Shown here: positions 25,216 to 32,993 of the stretch, piece after piece
Layout: each line of letters starts with the position of its first letter
Position numbering within the stretch: the stretch's first letter is position 1
Assembly: GCA_910580195.1 (NCBI GenBank)
Contig: CAJTWA010000036.1
Location: forward strand, 1 to 48,521
Direction of reading: 5' to 3'
DNA: 48,521 nt
Source of the DNA: an uncultured Lachnospiraceae bacterium
GTDB lineage: Bacteria; Bacillota; Clostridia; Lachnospirales; Lachnospiraceae
Position numbers and translations under genes: made by a program
The notes under the pieces: generated by a model
Databases searched by the model: none
The model's input: the letters and a program-made list of their open reading frames with translations, nothing else
What the model was told of the DNA's origin: nothing

Positions 25216-28098
25216 TCATCCGTAATTTCTGTAAATTTCATATCTTTCCCAAAACAGGCTAATGGAAAACAGGAGCAATGATGCCATGCTGATTGCCACA
25301 GCAGCTGTTTTTCCGGGCGGCTGGTAGGAAAGCGCAATTTCATGGCTGCCTGCAGTGAGGGGGAATCCCACAAAGCTGGTATTTACTTTCTGGATAGGGA
25401 CAGGTTCTCCGTCCACTTTGGCCTGATACCCATTGCGGTAGGGGAAGGAGGTAACAAAATAGCTGCCCTCCCTGCAGGAAACAGTGCCTTCCAAGAGATG
25501 CCCGCCTGCCCCCTGCGAGAAATCGCCGGCTGCTGCCGTGGGGTTGCCCCACTGGGCGGTGCCCATGGTCCAGAACTGGAATTCCGACAGCAGGTATTTA
25601 CCCGGTTTTAAGCTGATTTCCAAGGATTCTGTCCTTTGGCTGGAGGAAATCAGGTACGTAAACACATGGTTTTCGTTCGGGTAAGGCGCATGTTTATCGG
25701 AAAGTTTGTTCCGTATGCCGTTGATATCTATGGTAACCTCGTGCCCCTTGGGGGAATCTGCCTGAAAGGAGCAAATCAGGATTTGGCTGCCCAAAGGCTC
25801 TTTCAGGGGAAGGGAAAGGTGCATTTCTTCCTTTAAGGATACCGACAGCAGGTTGCCATCCTTTTCCTGCTGGAAAGAAATATCCGGAGTATCCGGCAAT
25901 AATTCCGCCAGATTTTTCCCAGTAAGGGTTTCTAGGGAAATGGGTGTAATTTGCGTGGTTTCCATAAAAGTTTTTGCGCTAATATCCGTTTTTCCCCCTA
26001 GCCTAACATCTGTGTTTCCTTTCAAGTTAACGTCTGTGTTCCCTTCTGGGCCAGCGTCTGTGTTTCCTTTTGTGCCAGTATCTGTTTCCCTCCCTAAGCC
26101 AGGGCCTGTGCTCTTTTCTGGGCTGGCATCAGGCGTAATGGTATACCGGGACAGCGCTTCCAGCGTATAGGGGAATTCCAGCTTTTCAAATTCCTCTTGC
26201 GCCATGGTGGCCGTGCTGGTGTAGGTAATAGGCAGCACCCCGCTGTTTTCCGCAATTACTATGCCGTCTTTTTCGGCAATGGGCTGGTAACCCAGCGGCA
26301 GGCTGGATTCCTTGGCTTGGATATACCGTATGCCCATCAGGTAGGCGAAAAAGGGGTTGGCATCCGTCATTAATGCCACACGGTTGCGGACACGGATGGG
26401 GTTCCTTGCAATATTGTAAAAAAAGCCTGCGTACCCGCTGTCTGTCACGGAGGAATACATGTCAGTGCTCCCGATGCCCGCCACGGGCAGGACATTGACG
26501 TTGGCATAAGGCTCCGTCAGGCAGTCAAAACGGTAATTTTCGCTTAAGCCCAGCATTTCCAGCTCTGCTTTGGAAAAGGCTGCCTGGCGGCTATCCGAAG
26601 CAGAAATGAACTGGTCGTTGCTGCTTACCGTTATGGAGGTAATCGCCGGGGGCAGGCACAGCAGGAGGTAAAGGGGCAGCAGCTTTTTGTTTGGGAAAGC
26701 TGGCGTATGCTGTGTTTGCCTGTTGCGGTTCGCCGCAATTCCAGCTATGGTATGCTTATTACGGTTTGCTGCACTGCCAACAATGGCAACAGCTCCAAAG
26801 GCTGTGGCCGTCATCGCCGCATCCGCAAGGACCGTTTCTGGCAAGACAAAGAAATGCGCCGGAACCAAGCACAGCAGCCCGCAGAGTAAGCTGTGGCGTT
26901 CCCTTCTGGAAAACAGCATTTCCAAGGTCTGCGTACACAGCAGCAGGAGCAAGGGAATCAGCGGGATGAGCACCTTGTAACGGATATACAGCAGGCCGCT
27001 TAACAAGTAAGGGAATGTATTTACTGTCAGGCAGGCGAGCAGGGCAGCGCTTAAAATCCGCACGCCCTTCCGCCGCAGGCTTAACAGCAGCGTATACAGG
27101 CAGAGCAAGGTCAGCCCGCACCCGCCCGGATGGTATAGCAGTGATTCCATGGAAAGCTGGATGGAAAAAATTTCGGAAAGTTCCGGCGGTATGCCCGCAT
27201 CTTTTTTCGTAGAAAGCAAATCCAGCCCAGTCGGCAGCAGCAGCACAGCCGTTATCCCAACGGAAATCCCAATGGAAAAAATCAGGCGCAGCCAAGCATG
27301 GCATATCCTGCGGCGCTGCATTTGCCGGGAGCCCGCATCCCCAGAATATTTCTGGCCTTGCATCAGCCGGGAGTCCGTATTCCCGGAATAATTCTGACTT
27401 TGCATTTGCCCGGAGGCCGCGTCCTCGGAATATTTCTGGCCTTGCACCCGCTCGGAGGCCGCGTCCCCAGAATAAAGCCGGTACAAGAAATACAGGAGAA
27501 CTACAGCAAGGATCGACGGCGCAAAATAATAACTATGTAAATAAGCCATCACCAAAGAAAAAACCAGCAGCCCATGCCGCCCCTTAACAAGCATCCGGTC
27601 AATCCCCAGCAGCGCAAGCAGCAAAAAGGGCAGGTAATTTACAAACATCAACTGATGGTGGGACTGGTAAAAGCATCCAGCACAGGAATAAAGGATTCCC
27701 CCCAGAAAAGCGAAGAAGGGAAGTTCCAGATGCCTTTTCAGCCAGCAGTAACAAAGGATGCTCCCTGCCGCAATTTCCAATATTGCATAAGCCGAAAGGA
27801 CCCATGCCATAGGCACGCCTGGCAGCAAAAAGGAAATCAGGACGTCTGGCCGCAGCAACCCATAATAGGAAAAATCATAAATATTGCTGCCTGCCCCGGC
27901 AAGGGAATAGTCCGGCAGGATCCGCCCGGTTTCATAGAATATCGCCCGGAACTGTTCTGCCACTGCTAAATGCTGGCTGAACCAGTCCCCTTCGGAACCC
28001 CAGACAGAGTTTTCCGGCAGAATCAGCAGGACGCAGAAGAATGTAAAGAAAGCCAATATCAATGGGTAAAAAAGTTTTTTATATAAGTTCCTGTCCAT
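25216..28098 (-). CDS. yfhO: YfhO-family membrane glycosyltransferase with internal repeats
   Basis: A 960-residue polytopic protein of the YfhO (GT-C-like) family. It begins with a membrane helix (about 11-28), then GDWFSQHLAVAEQFRA, probably in the first external loop, which carries the catalytic acidic region. About a dozen helices follow, then a large external C-terminal domain and a last helix. YfhO proteins transfer the lipid-linked sugar to lipoteichoic acid or other surface polymers. Residues 209-264 are four 14-residue repeats (YSGDAASERVQGQK-like), and about 660-710 hold GNTD-type repeats; both are inserts in loops. Start 28098 has GGAGGG, which overlaps a solo MITE end. Confidence 0.9.
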   Translation of the reverse strand: MDRNLYKKLFYPLILAFFTFFCVLLILPENSVWGSEGDWFSQHLAVAEQFRAIFYETGRILPDYSLAGAGSNIYDFSYYGLLRPDVLISFLLPGVPMAWVLSAYAILEIAAGSILCYCWLKRHLELPFFAFLGGILYSCAGCFYQSHHQLMFVNYLPFLLLALLGIDRMLVKGRHGLLVFSLVMAYLHSYYFAPSILAVVLLYFLYRLYSGDAASERVQGQKYSEDAASGQMQSQNYSGNTDSRLMQGQKYSGDAGSRQMQRRRICHAWLRLIFSIGISVGITAVLLLPTGLDLLSTKKDAGIPPELSEIFSIQLSMESLLYHPGGCGLTLLCLYTLLLSLRRKGVRILSAALLACLTVNTFPYLLSGLLYIRYKVLIPLIPLLLLLCTQTLEMLFSRRERHSLLCGLLCLVPAHFFVLPETVLADAAMTATAFGAVAIVGSAANRNKHTIAGIAANRNRQTQHTPAFPNKKLLPLYLLLCLPPAITSITVSSNDQFISASDSRQAAFSKAELEMLGLSENYRFDCLTEPYANVNVLPVAGIGSTDMYSSVTDSGYAGFFYNIARNPIRVRNRVALMTDANPFFAYLMGIRYIQAKESSLPLGYQPIAEKDGIVIAENSGVLPITYTSTATMAQEEFEKLEFPYTLEALSRYTITPDASPEKSTGPGLGRETDTGTKGNTDAGPEGNTDVNLKGNTDVRLGGKTDISAKTFMETTQITPISLETLTGKNLAELLPDTPDISFQQEKDGNLLSVSLKEEMHLSLPLKEPLGSQILICSFQADSPKGHEVTIDINGIRNKLSDKHAPYPNENHVFTYLISSSQRTESLEISLKPGKYLLSEFQFWTMGTAQWGNPTAAAGDFSQGAGGHLLEGTVSCREGSYFVTSFPYRNGYQAKVDGEPVPIQKVNTSFVGFPLTAGSHEIALSYQPPGKTAAVAISMASLLLFSISLFWERYEIYRNYG
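27307..27474 (-). repeat. 42-bp tandem repeat, four units, in yfhO
   Basis: Four 14-codon units (YSGDAASERVQGQK, YSEDAASGQMQSQN, YSGNTDSRLMQGQK, YSGDAGSRQMQRRR) occupy a cytoplasmic or external loop after a membrane helix. A second degenerate in-frame repeat (GNTD units) lies around 25990-26110. Confidence 0.85.
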
Positions 28099-28107
28099 GA
28101 TGCCCTC

Positions 28108-28130
28108 CTAGTGTGCTGCCTGGATGATAT
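28108..28130. repeat. Solo end of the MITE at 12240-12398
   Basis: CTAGTGTGCTGCCTGGATGA... matches the left terminal repeat of the MITE at 21 of 23 positions. Its first bases coincide with the complement of the AGGAGG of yfhO, so the ribosome binding site may derive from the element or its target site. Confidence 0.6.
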
Positions 28131-28235
28131 AATATAGAAAATAAAGTTCTTACTTTTATATAGAAACGATTCAAATGCATTTCCGACTGCAAGAAAAAGT
28201 ATAAAAGCATTTTCTTAAAATTTCACCAAAGAAAA

Positions 28236-28285
28236 TCTTAAAGATTCTTAAGAATTTTTGAAAGAAAGAAGATTTGTGCTAAAAT
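28236..28285 (+). promoter_or_regulatory. Promoter with OmpR-type direct repeats for the two-component operon
   Basis: TCTTAA occurs at 28236 and 28246, exactly 10 bp apart, and again at 28213; helical-turn spacing is typical for OmpR-family sites. TTGAAA (28258-28263) and TAAAAT (28280-28285) with a 16-bp spacer follow. This suggests autoregulation by the response regulator at 28328. Confidence 0.55.
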
Positions 28286-28327
28286 GGCTGTGAAGAAAAG
28301 TGAATTTCAGGGCAGGAGAGAGGACGT

Positions 28328-29170
28328 ATGGACACGAACAACATGCCGCGGATTTTAATGGCCGACGACAACCATGAAATCCGGGAAGTGGTAAATATCT
28401 TGTTGTCAGGGGAAGGCTATCGGGTGGACGAAGCAGCAGACGGCAGGGAGGCTTTGGAAAAAATCCGCAGCAACCCATATGATTTGGTAATACTGGATGT
28501 GATGATGCCAAATATGAATGGGTATCAGGCTTGTATGGAAATCCGGAAAAGCAGCAATACGCCGATTTTATTTTTAAGCGCGAAATCCCAAGTGGAGGAT
28601 AAGACGCTGGGGTTTTCCAGCGGCGGGGACGATTACCTGCCGAAGCCTTTTTCTTATCAGGAACTGTTAAGCAGGGTGAAGGCATTAATCCGCAGGTATC
28701 AGGTATATAAGGGAAAGGATGAAGCTACAGGGGAACATGGGCCGGAAGCCAGCCCCCAGCAGGAAATGCCCGGCGAAGGCAATGGGCAGGGCAGCAGCGG
28801 AATCGTGCCAAGCGCAGACGGCAGGGGCACAGGCTTTGGGCAGTACCAAAGGGGCAGGGAAGAGCCGGAAAAAGCCATCCTTCTCCCGGGCATCCAGATT
28901 TATGAAAACCAAGGCAGGGTCCTGCTGGAAGGGGAGGAAGTGGAACTGACAGATATTGAGTTTTCCATCCTGTGCCTTCTGGGCAAGCACCGGGGGCAGA
29001 TTTTCCCCATCCAGCACCTGTACGAATGTATCTGGGAAGAAGAGTATTATTATGGGGCCTCCAACACTGTGATGGTGCACATCCGCAACCTCCGGGGGAA
29101 AATTGAAAAAGACCCCCACAATCCCAAAATCATAAAAAATGTCTGGGGGAAGGGATACCGCTGTGAGTAA
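28328..29170 (+). CDS. OmpR-family response regulator with an extended linker
   Basis: A 280-residue regulator. The receiver domain (about 8-122) has MADDN, phospho-acceptor Asp57 in LVILDVMMPNMNG, and YLPKPFS. The C-terminal winged helix (about 185-280) has VELTDIEFSILCLLGKHRGQ and NTVMVHIRNLRGKI. Between them lies about 60 residues rich in Gly, Gln and Glu, far longer than the usual short linker. The gene overlaps the kinase gene by 8 nt. Direct repeats upstream suggest it controls its own operon. Signal and target genes are unknown. Confidence 0.92.
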   Translation: MDTNNMPRILMADDNHEIREVVNILLSGEGYRVDEAADGREALEKIRSNPYDLVILDVMMPNMNGYQACMEIRKSSNTPILFLSAKSQVEDKTLGFSSGGDDYLPKPFSYQELLSRVKALIRRYQVYKGKDEATGEHGPEASPQQEMPGEGNGQGSSGIVPSADGRGTGFGQYQRGREEPEKAILLPGIQIYENQGRVLLEGEEVELTDIEFSILCLLGKHRGQIFPIQHLYECIWEEEYYYGASNTVMVHIRNLRGKIEKDPHNPKIIKNVWGKGYRCE

Positions 29171-30560
29171 AAGCAAGCAAAAAGGAAAGGCCAAAAAAGG
29201 GGACAGGCACATAAAAAGGAGCTGGAAAGACCGTATCTTCCGGTTCCCTGAAAAAATGACAGGGAGGATGTCGCTTCTCCTTGTCCTTTGTGCAGTCATG
29301 AGCATCTGCTGTTTCCGGTCTATGATGCAGCGCCAGTCACAGGTATATATTGAACTGCTCAAGAGCGGGCTGATAGACTTTGACGCAAGTAAAATTGCAG
29401 GGGAACTGCAGGAAAAGGCAAAAGATATTGCCTTTGGGGAGGTGGACGAAGCAACGCTGAAAAAGCTTCTGGAGGTTGATAAATACAATGACGGGTATAC
29501 TTACATATCACTTTATGGGGAGGACAGCCTATTCCTATTTAACCTTATTCAGGCCCCTACATGGGATGGTATGCTGACAGGCTTATTTTGGTATGGAGAG
29601 GCAGTTTCATATGCTGGGGCAGATTATTTTGGGGAACTGAATTTTAAAGATATGGAAGGCCAGGTGATGATTTATTCCATGCACCAAGTAAAGATGGCCG
29701 TACCCTATTTTTTTGTTACGCTGGCAGCCAGTATGCTGTTTTTTGTCCCAGTGCTTTTGTATGTGTGGAACAGGATGCGGTATGTGGGAAGGCTCAAGGA
29801 TGAAATCCTTGTGATGGCGGAAGGGGATTTGGAACACCCCATTACCAGAAAGGGCGGGGATGAGATTGGGATCCTCGCAAGGAACCTTGACGGGATGCGC
29901 CTTGCCTTAGAGGAAAATATCCGTAAGGAGCAAGAAGGGAAACAAGCAAACCGCGACTTGATAAGTTCCATTTCCCATGATTTACGGACGCCCATGACAA
30001 CCTTATATGGATATTTGGAAATTATGGCGCAGAAAAAATGCTCCCAGCAAAAGCAAGAAGAATATATCGGCAGATGCATTGAAAAGGTAGAGGAAATCCG
30101 TGCACTGTCCGATAAAATGTTTGAGTATGCCTTGGTCTATGAAACAGACGAGCAGGCAGAGATGTCTGAAATGGCCGTATGGGAGCTGTTAGAGGAAATG
30201 GAGAGCAGCCAAGAATTTTTAAAGCTGAAAGGGTTTGGGGTACAGGCCGAGTTCCATGCGCCCGAAACAGCCAAAATCAACGGGAACCGCGTCTTTTTCC
30301 AACGGGTATTCAATAACCTGTTTTCCAATATTTTAAAATATGGGGAAAAGGGCCAGCCCGTGTGCCTGACGTCCGCCGTAAATAAAGGCTGCTTGGAGCT
30401 TGTGTTCTTAAACTGGAAAAAACAGCAGTCCGGGCAGGTGGAAAGCAGCCGGATAGGCCTAAAAAGCGTACAGAAAATGGTGGAACTGCAGCAGGGCAGC
30501 TTTTTTGTGGCAGAGGAAGAAGGGACATTTGCAGTTACCATCCGGCTGCCTTTGGTGTAA
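29163..30560 (+). CDS. Sensor histidine kinase with a shortened ATP lid
   Basis: A 465-residue membrane kinase. A first helix (about 35-50) is followed by an extracellular region of about 140 residues, a second helix (VPYFFVTLAASMLFFVPVLLYV), HAMP (DLEHPITRKGGDEIGILARNL) and the HisKA motif SISHDLRTPMTTLYGYLEI with His272. The ATPase part has the N-box FFQRVFNNLFSNILKYG, but the D-x-G-x-G motif is not evident and the lid is reduced to a short Lys/Gln/Ser stretch before IGLKSVQKMVELQQG. Such condensed forms occur in Clostridia. GTG 29163 has AAGGG upstream and is preferred to ATG 29139, which has none. Confidence 0.88.
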   Translation: MSKSKQKGKAKKGDRHIKRSWKDRIFRFPEKMTGRMSLLLVLCAVMSICCFRSMMQRQSQVYIELLKSGLIDFDASKIAGELQEKAKDIAFGEVDEATLKKLLEVDKYNDGYTYISLYGEDSLFLFNLIQAPTWDGMLTGLFWYGEAVSYAGADYFGELNFKDMEGQVMIYSMHQVKMAVPYFFVTLAASMLFFVPVLLYVWNRMRYVGRLKDEILVMAEGDLEHPITRKGGDEIGILARNLDGMRLALEENIRKEQEGKQANRDLISSISHDLRTPMTTLYGYLEIMAQKKCSQQKQEEYIGRCIEKVEEIRALSDKMFEYALVYETDEQAEMSEMAVWELLEEMESSQEFLKLKGFGVQAEFHAPETAKINGNRVFFQRVFNNLFSNILKYGEKGQPVCLTSAVNKGCLELVFLNWKKQQSGQVESSRIGLKSVQKMVELQQGSFFVAEEEGTFAVTIRLPLV

Positions 30561-30620
30561 GGCGCTGCATATTTGGGATTAAGCGGTTTGGGAATACCGT
30601 ATGTTTATGTACTTTAAGCA

Positions 30621-30649
30621 CCCAATCCCCGGGGACTGAGGGGATTGGG
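30621..30649 (+). terminator. Hairpin between the two-component operon and greA
   Basis: CCCAATCCCC (30621-30630) pairs with GGGGATTGGG (about 30640-30649). The stem is strong but no T-run follows, so it may attenuate or process rather than terminate. Confidence 0.45.
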
Positions 30650-30697
30650 CGTTGGCGCGGGTTTGCCCGCCTTATTTTAGTTGGGAGGATTCAGGGA

Positions 30698-31201
30698 ATG
30701 AGAGAGCAATTGACGAAAAGCGATGTAAAGAAAATAGAAGAGGAAATTGAGTACCGGAAGCTGGTAGTCCGCAAAGAAGCCATTGAAGCAGTCAAAGAAG
30801 CAAGGGCGCATGGGGACTTAAGCGAAAATTTTGAATACCATGCGGCAAAAAAGGACAAGAACAAAAACGAAAGCCGCATCCGCTATCTGGAACGGATGCT
30901 GAAAACAGCAGTGATTGTGTCCGATTCCTCTAAAGAGGATGAGGTAGGCATTAACAATACTGTAACTGTATATTTCGAGGAAGATGAGGAAGAACAGACC
31001 TTCCGCCTAGTGACTTCTATCCGGGGAAATTCTATGAAGAACTTAATCAGCACGGAATCCCCCATCGGGAAAGCTATCTTGGGGCATAAAGCAGGGGACC
31101 GTGTCCGGGTAAAAGTCAGCGATGATTACAGTTATGATATCGTAATCCGGAAGATTGAGAACACCGCGGAAGATGAAAATGATGCCATCCGTGGATTTTA
31201 A
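30698..31201 (+). CDS. greA: GreA/GreB-family transcription elongation factor
   Basis: A 167-residue protein that rescues backtracked RNA polymerase by stimulating transcript cleavage. The N-terminal coiled coil carries the catalytic acidic tip GDLSENFEYHAAK (Asp and Glu present). The C-terminal FKBP-like domain (STESPIGKAILGHKAGDRVRVKV) docks at the secondary channel. GGGAGG precedes the ATG. It is a single gene; a hairpin element lies downstream. It could be a second, diverged paralogue in the genome. Confidence 0.93.
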   Translation: MREQLTKSDVKKIEEEIEYRKLVVRKEAIEAVKEARAHGDLSENFEYHAAKKDKNKNESRIRYLERMLKTAVIVSDSSKEDEVGINNTVTVYFEEDEEEQTFRLVTSIRGNSMKNLISTESPIGKAILGHKAGDRVRVKVSDDYSYDIVIRKIENTAEDENDAIRGF

Positions 31202-31214
31202 GGGATAAGCAGGC

Positions 31215-31285
31215 GGAGTGAACGAGAAGGTCCCTGCTGTATTTCCTGAGAAGCCCTAATACAACAGCGAATTCGTTCTTTATTC
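31215..31285 (+). terminator. Stem-loop downstream of greA
   Basis: GAACGA near 31223 pairs with TCGTTC near 31274, and CTGTATT near 31238 with AATAC-AACAG near 31258-31268. The imperfect stem follows greA by about 20 nt; the short T-run (CTTTATT) makes a terminator plausible but not certain. Confidence 0.4.
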
Positions 31286-31295
31286 AATACACAGG

Positions 31296-31472
31296 CAGTT
31301 TTGGATAGCCCTTCCCCTAAGCAAACACTCCATGGGCGTTCTTAGTGGAGGCGAAATCCACTGCTTACGAAGGCTTAGGGATGAAGGCTTTCCTGAAATC
31401 CCTTAGCCGCAGTTAGCAGTTAGTTCGCCGGAACGCTGCCCAGTTTGCGTGGGGAAGGGCTATCCAAAACTG
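31296..31472 (+). mobile_element. Hairpin element, copy 3
   Basis: Arms at 31296-31326 (CAGTTTTGGATAGCCCTTCC...) and 31443-31472 are inverted, broken only at a small internal site. The core matches copy 2 at nearly every position (TGGAGGCGAAATCCACTGC, CTTAGGGATGAAGGCTTTCC, GCAGTTAGCAGTTAGTTCGC). The arm interior differs from copies 1 and 2 on both sides together. Confidence 0.8.
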
Positions 31473-31533
31473 CCGTCCGGTTCCAAAAATTTCATGGTTA
31501 CCTTGTTCACCCCAATGCTCCATCCAGTTAGAA

Positions 31534-32100
31534 TTATTTCACAAATTTATCTATGGCATTTTTTAAGTCTTCCAATGCCTGCCCGTCCCCATGCTCCACC
31601 GCATCCACAATACAGTGGGAAATATGGTCCTCCAAAATGATTTTCCCAATATTGTTGATGGCGGAACGGACAGCGGCAATCTGGATCAGCACTTCGCTGC
31701 AGTCCCGCCCGTCCTCCACCATGCGCTTGACAGCTTCCATATGGCCGATGGCCCGGGACATCCGGTTTAAGACGGCTTGGGTCTGCGTGTGGCTGTGGGT
31801 GTGCCCGTGGGGGTGGGGATGTGCCTGGCTGTGCTGGCCGTGTTGGTTCTGCGTATGTTTAGGCTGGGGAGCGGGGCATCCTGTGCCTGCTTCTGGTTCT
31901 TGGATTGCCATGTCCGCGGGCAGCCCAGCTTCTGCTAAGCCTGTGGGCAGCCCAGCTTCTGCCAAGCCTGTGGGCAGCCCAGCCTTTGCCACGTCCGCAG
32001 GCAGTTCTGCCTCTGCCATGCCAGCCGTTTGGTTATCTGCAAGGGTGTTGCCTGCTATTTTATTTTCTGTATCAGTTCTGTTTTTTTCAGTCATAGGCAA
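31534..32100 (-). CDS. csoR: CsoR-family copper-type repressor with a repeat and His-rich N-terminal extension
   Basis: A 188-residue protein whose last about 85 residues are a complete CsoR four-helix domain (VLNRMSRAIGHMEAVKRMVEDGRDCSEVLIQIAAV...). Cys134, His159 and Cys163 have the 25- and 4-residue spacings of the Cu(I) site of M. tuberculosis CsoR, pointing to copper rather than nickel sensing. The first 100 residues are foreign to the family: four 9-residue units (AGLPTGLAE) and a HPHPHGHTHSH stretch that could bind metal. TTG 32100 lies seven bases after AGGAG; ATG 32094 is the alternative. It follows glpP across a 70-bp duplication. No copper exporter gene is adjacent. Confidence 0.88.
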   Translation of the reverse strand: MPMTEKNRTDTENKIAGNTLADNQTAGMAEAELPADVAKAGLPTGLAEAGLPTGLAEAGLPADMAIQEPEAGTGCPAPQPKHTQNQHGQHSQAHPHPHGHTHSHTQTQAVLNRMSRAIGHMEAVKRMVEDGRDCSEVLIQIAAVRSAINNIGKIILEDHISHCIVDAVEHGDGQALEDLKNAIDKFVK

Positions 32101-32216
32101 GATTTTTCTCCTGTATGGGCCAAATATTTTCGCTGGTGGAAGAAATATGTTTTTTTTCAGTCATAGGAAAGGCTTTTCTCCTGTATGGGCCAAATATTTT
32201 CGCTGGTGGAAGAAAT
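32081..32216 (-). repeat. 70-bp tandem duplication at the glpP-csoR junction
   Basis: 32081-32146 and 32151-32216 match at all but about four positions, with a period of exactly 70 bp. The right copy encodes the C-terminus of GlpP (SENIWPIQEKSLSYD); the left copy is the leader of csoR and carries its AGGAG. In the right copy the glpP stop region reads TATGACTGA, in which the csoR start ATGACTGA is embedded. Confidence 0.9.
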
Positions 32217-32747
32217 GCAGGAAGCCCCGGCGGAAAGCATGGTATCCACGTCTTCTTTTTCAGAAATCAGCCCCCCGGAAATTACCGGCACATGGGAAAT
32301 ACTGCAAATCCTTGTCAAAATCCTAGGCATCAGCAGGGGGAGCACTTCCACCACGTCCGGCTTCACAGACTGAAGCTGTTTTTCAATATTGGAGAGCGCA
32401 AGGGAGTCGATTACAAAAAAACGGAGCACGGTAAACAGGGATAACTTTGTGGCATATTTGACAAGGGCAGGCTTAGCGGAAATAATCCCGTCGGCATCCG
32501 TGCACTGATGGATGAAATCCACCGCAATCTCCTTGGAGGCCAGCCCGGTAATCAGGTCAATATGTACGACGGCAAGTTTCCCAGCCCCTTTCACTTTTGC
32601 AGCAATATCGGAAATATTGCAGATATCGCCGAACAGGATGAATATAATGCGGCTTTCACAAGCTAAGGCTTTCTCAAGGCTTTCAAAGTTCTTTACAGCG
32701 GCAATTACAGGGGAGCCATCGATAGCCTCCCGGTATTCCTTTTTCAT
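32157..32747 (-). CDS. glpP: GlpP-family glycerol-3-phosphate responsive antiterminator
   Basis: A 196-residue TIM-barrel RNA-binding regulator. Family marks are SPVIAAVKNFESLEKAL, IIFILFGDICNI, VVHIDLITGL, DGIISAKPALVKYA, FVIDSLALSNIEKQL and PDVVEVLPLLMPRI. GlpP binds glycerol-3-phosphate and prevents early termination of glp leader mRNAs. No glpF, glpK or glpD gene lies in the window, so it acts in trans. AGGAG precedes the ATG at 32747. Its 3' end is part of the tandem duplication with csoR, with which it probably shares a transcript. Confidence 0.9.
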   Translation of the reverse strand: MKKEYREAIDGSPVIAAVKNFESLEKALACESRIIFILFGDICNISDIAAKVKGAGKLAVVHIDLITGLASKEIAVDFIHQCTDADGIISAKPALVKYATKLSLFTVLRFFVIDSLALSNIEKQLQSVKPDVVEVLPLLMPRILTRICSISHVPVISGGLISEKEDVDTMLSAGASCISSTSENIWPIQEKSLSYD

Positions 32748-32993
32748 TGTCCCACTCCTTTGTATCGTCAGATTTCAAGTCCAATTTGCATTATTATAAC
32801 ATGAAATTCTCTGTTTTACACTATTTATCGGCAAAATCCAATTTTCTTGGAAATATATGCCGGATAGCGGTTCCCCAGCATTTTACAGTAAAGGGTTGGG
32901 CATTTCCGGCCGAGAAAATATATGCTTATGTAAATGGATACGGCATTGCTTGCGGATAGGCAATAAGGAAAAATTTGGGCGTGCGGAGGAGGA

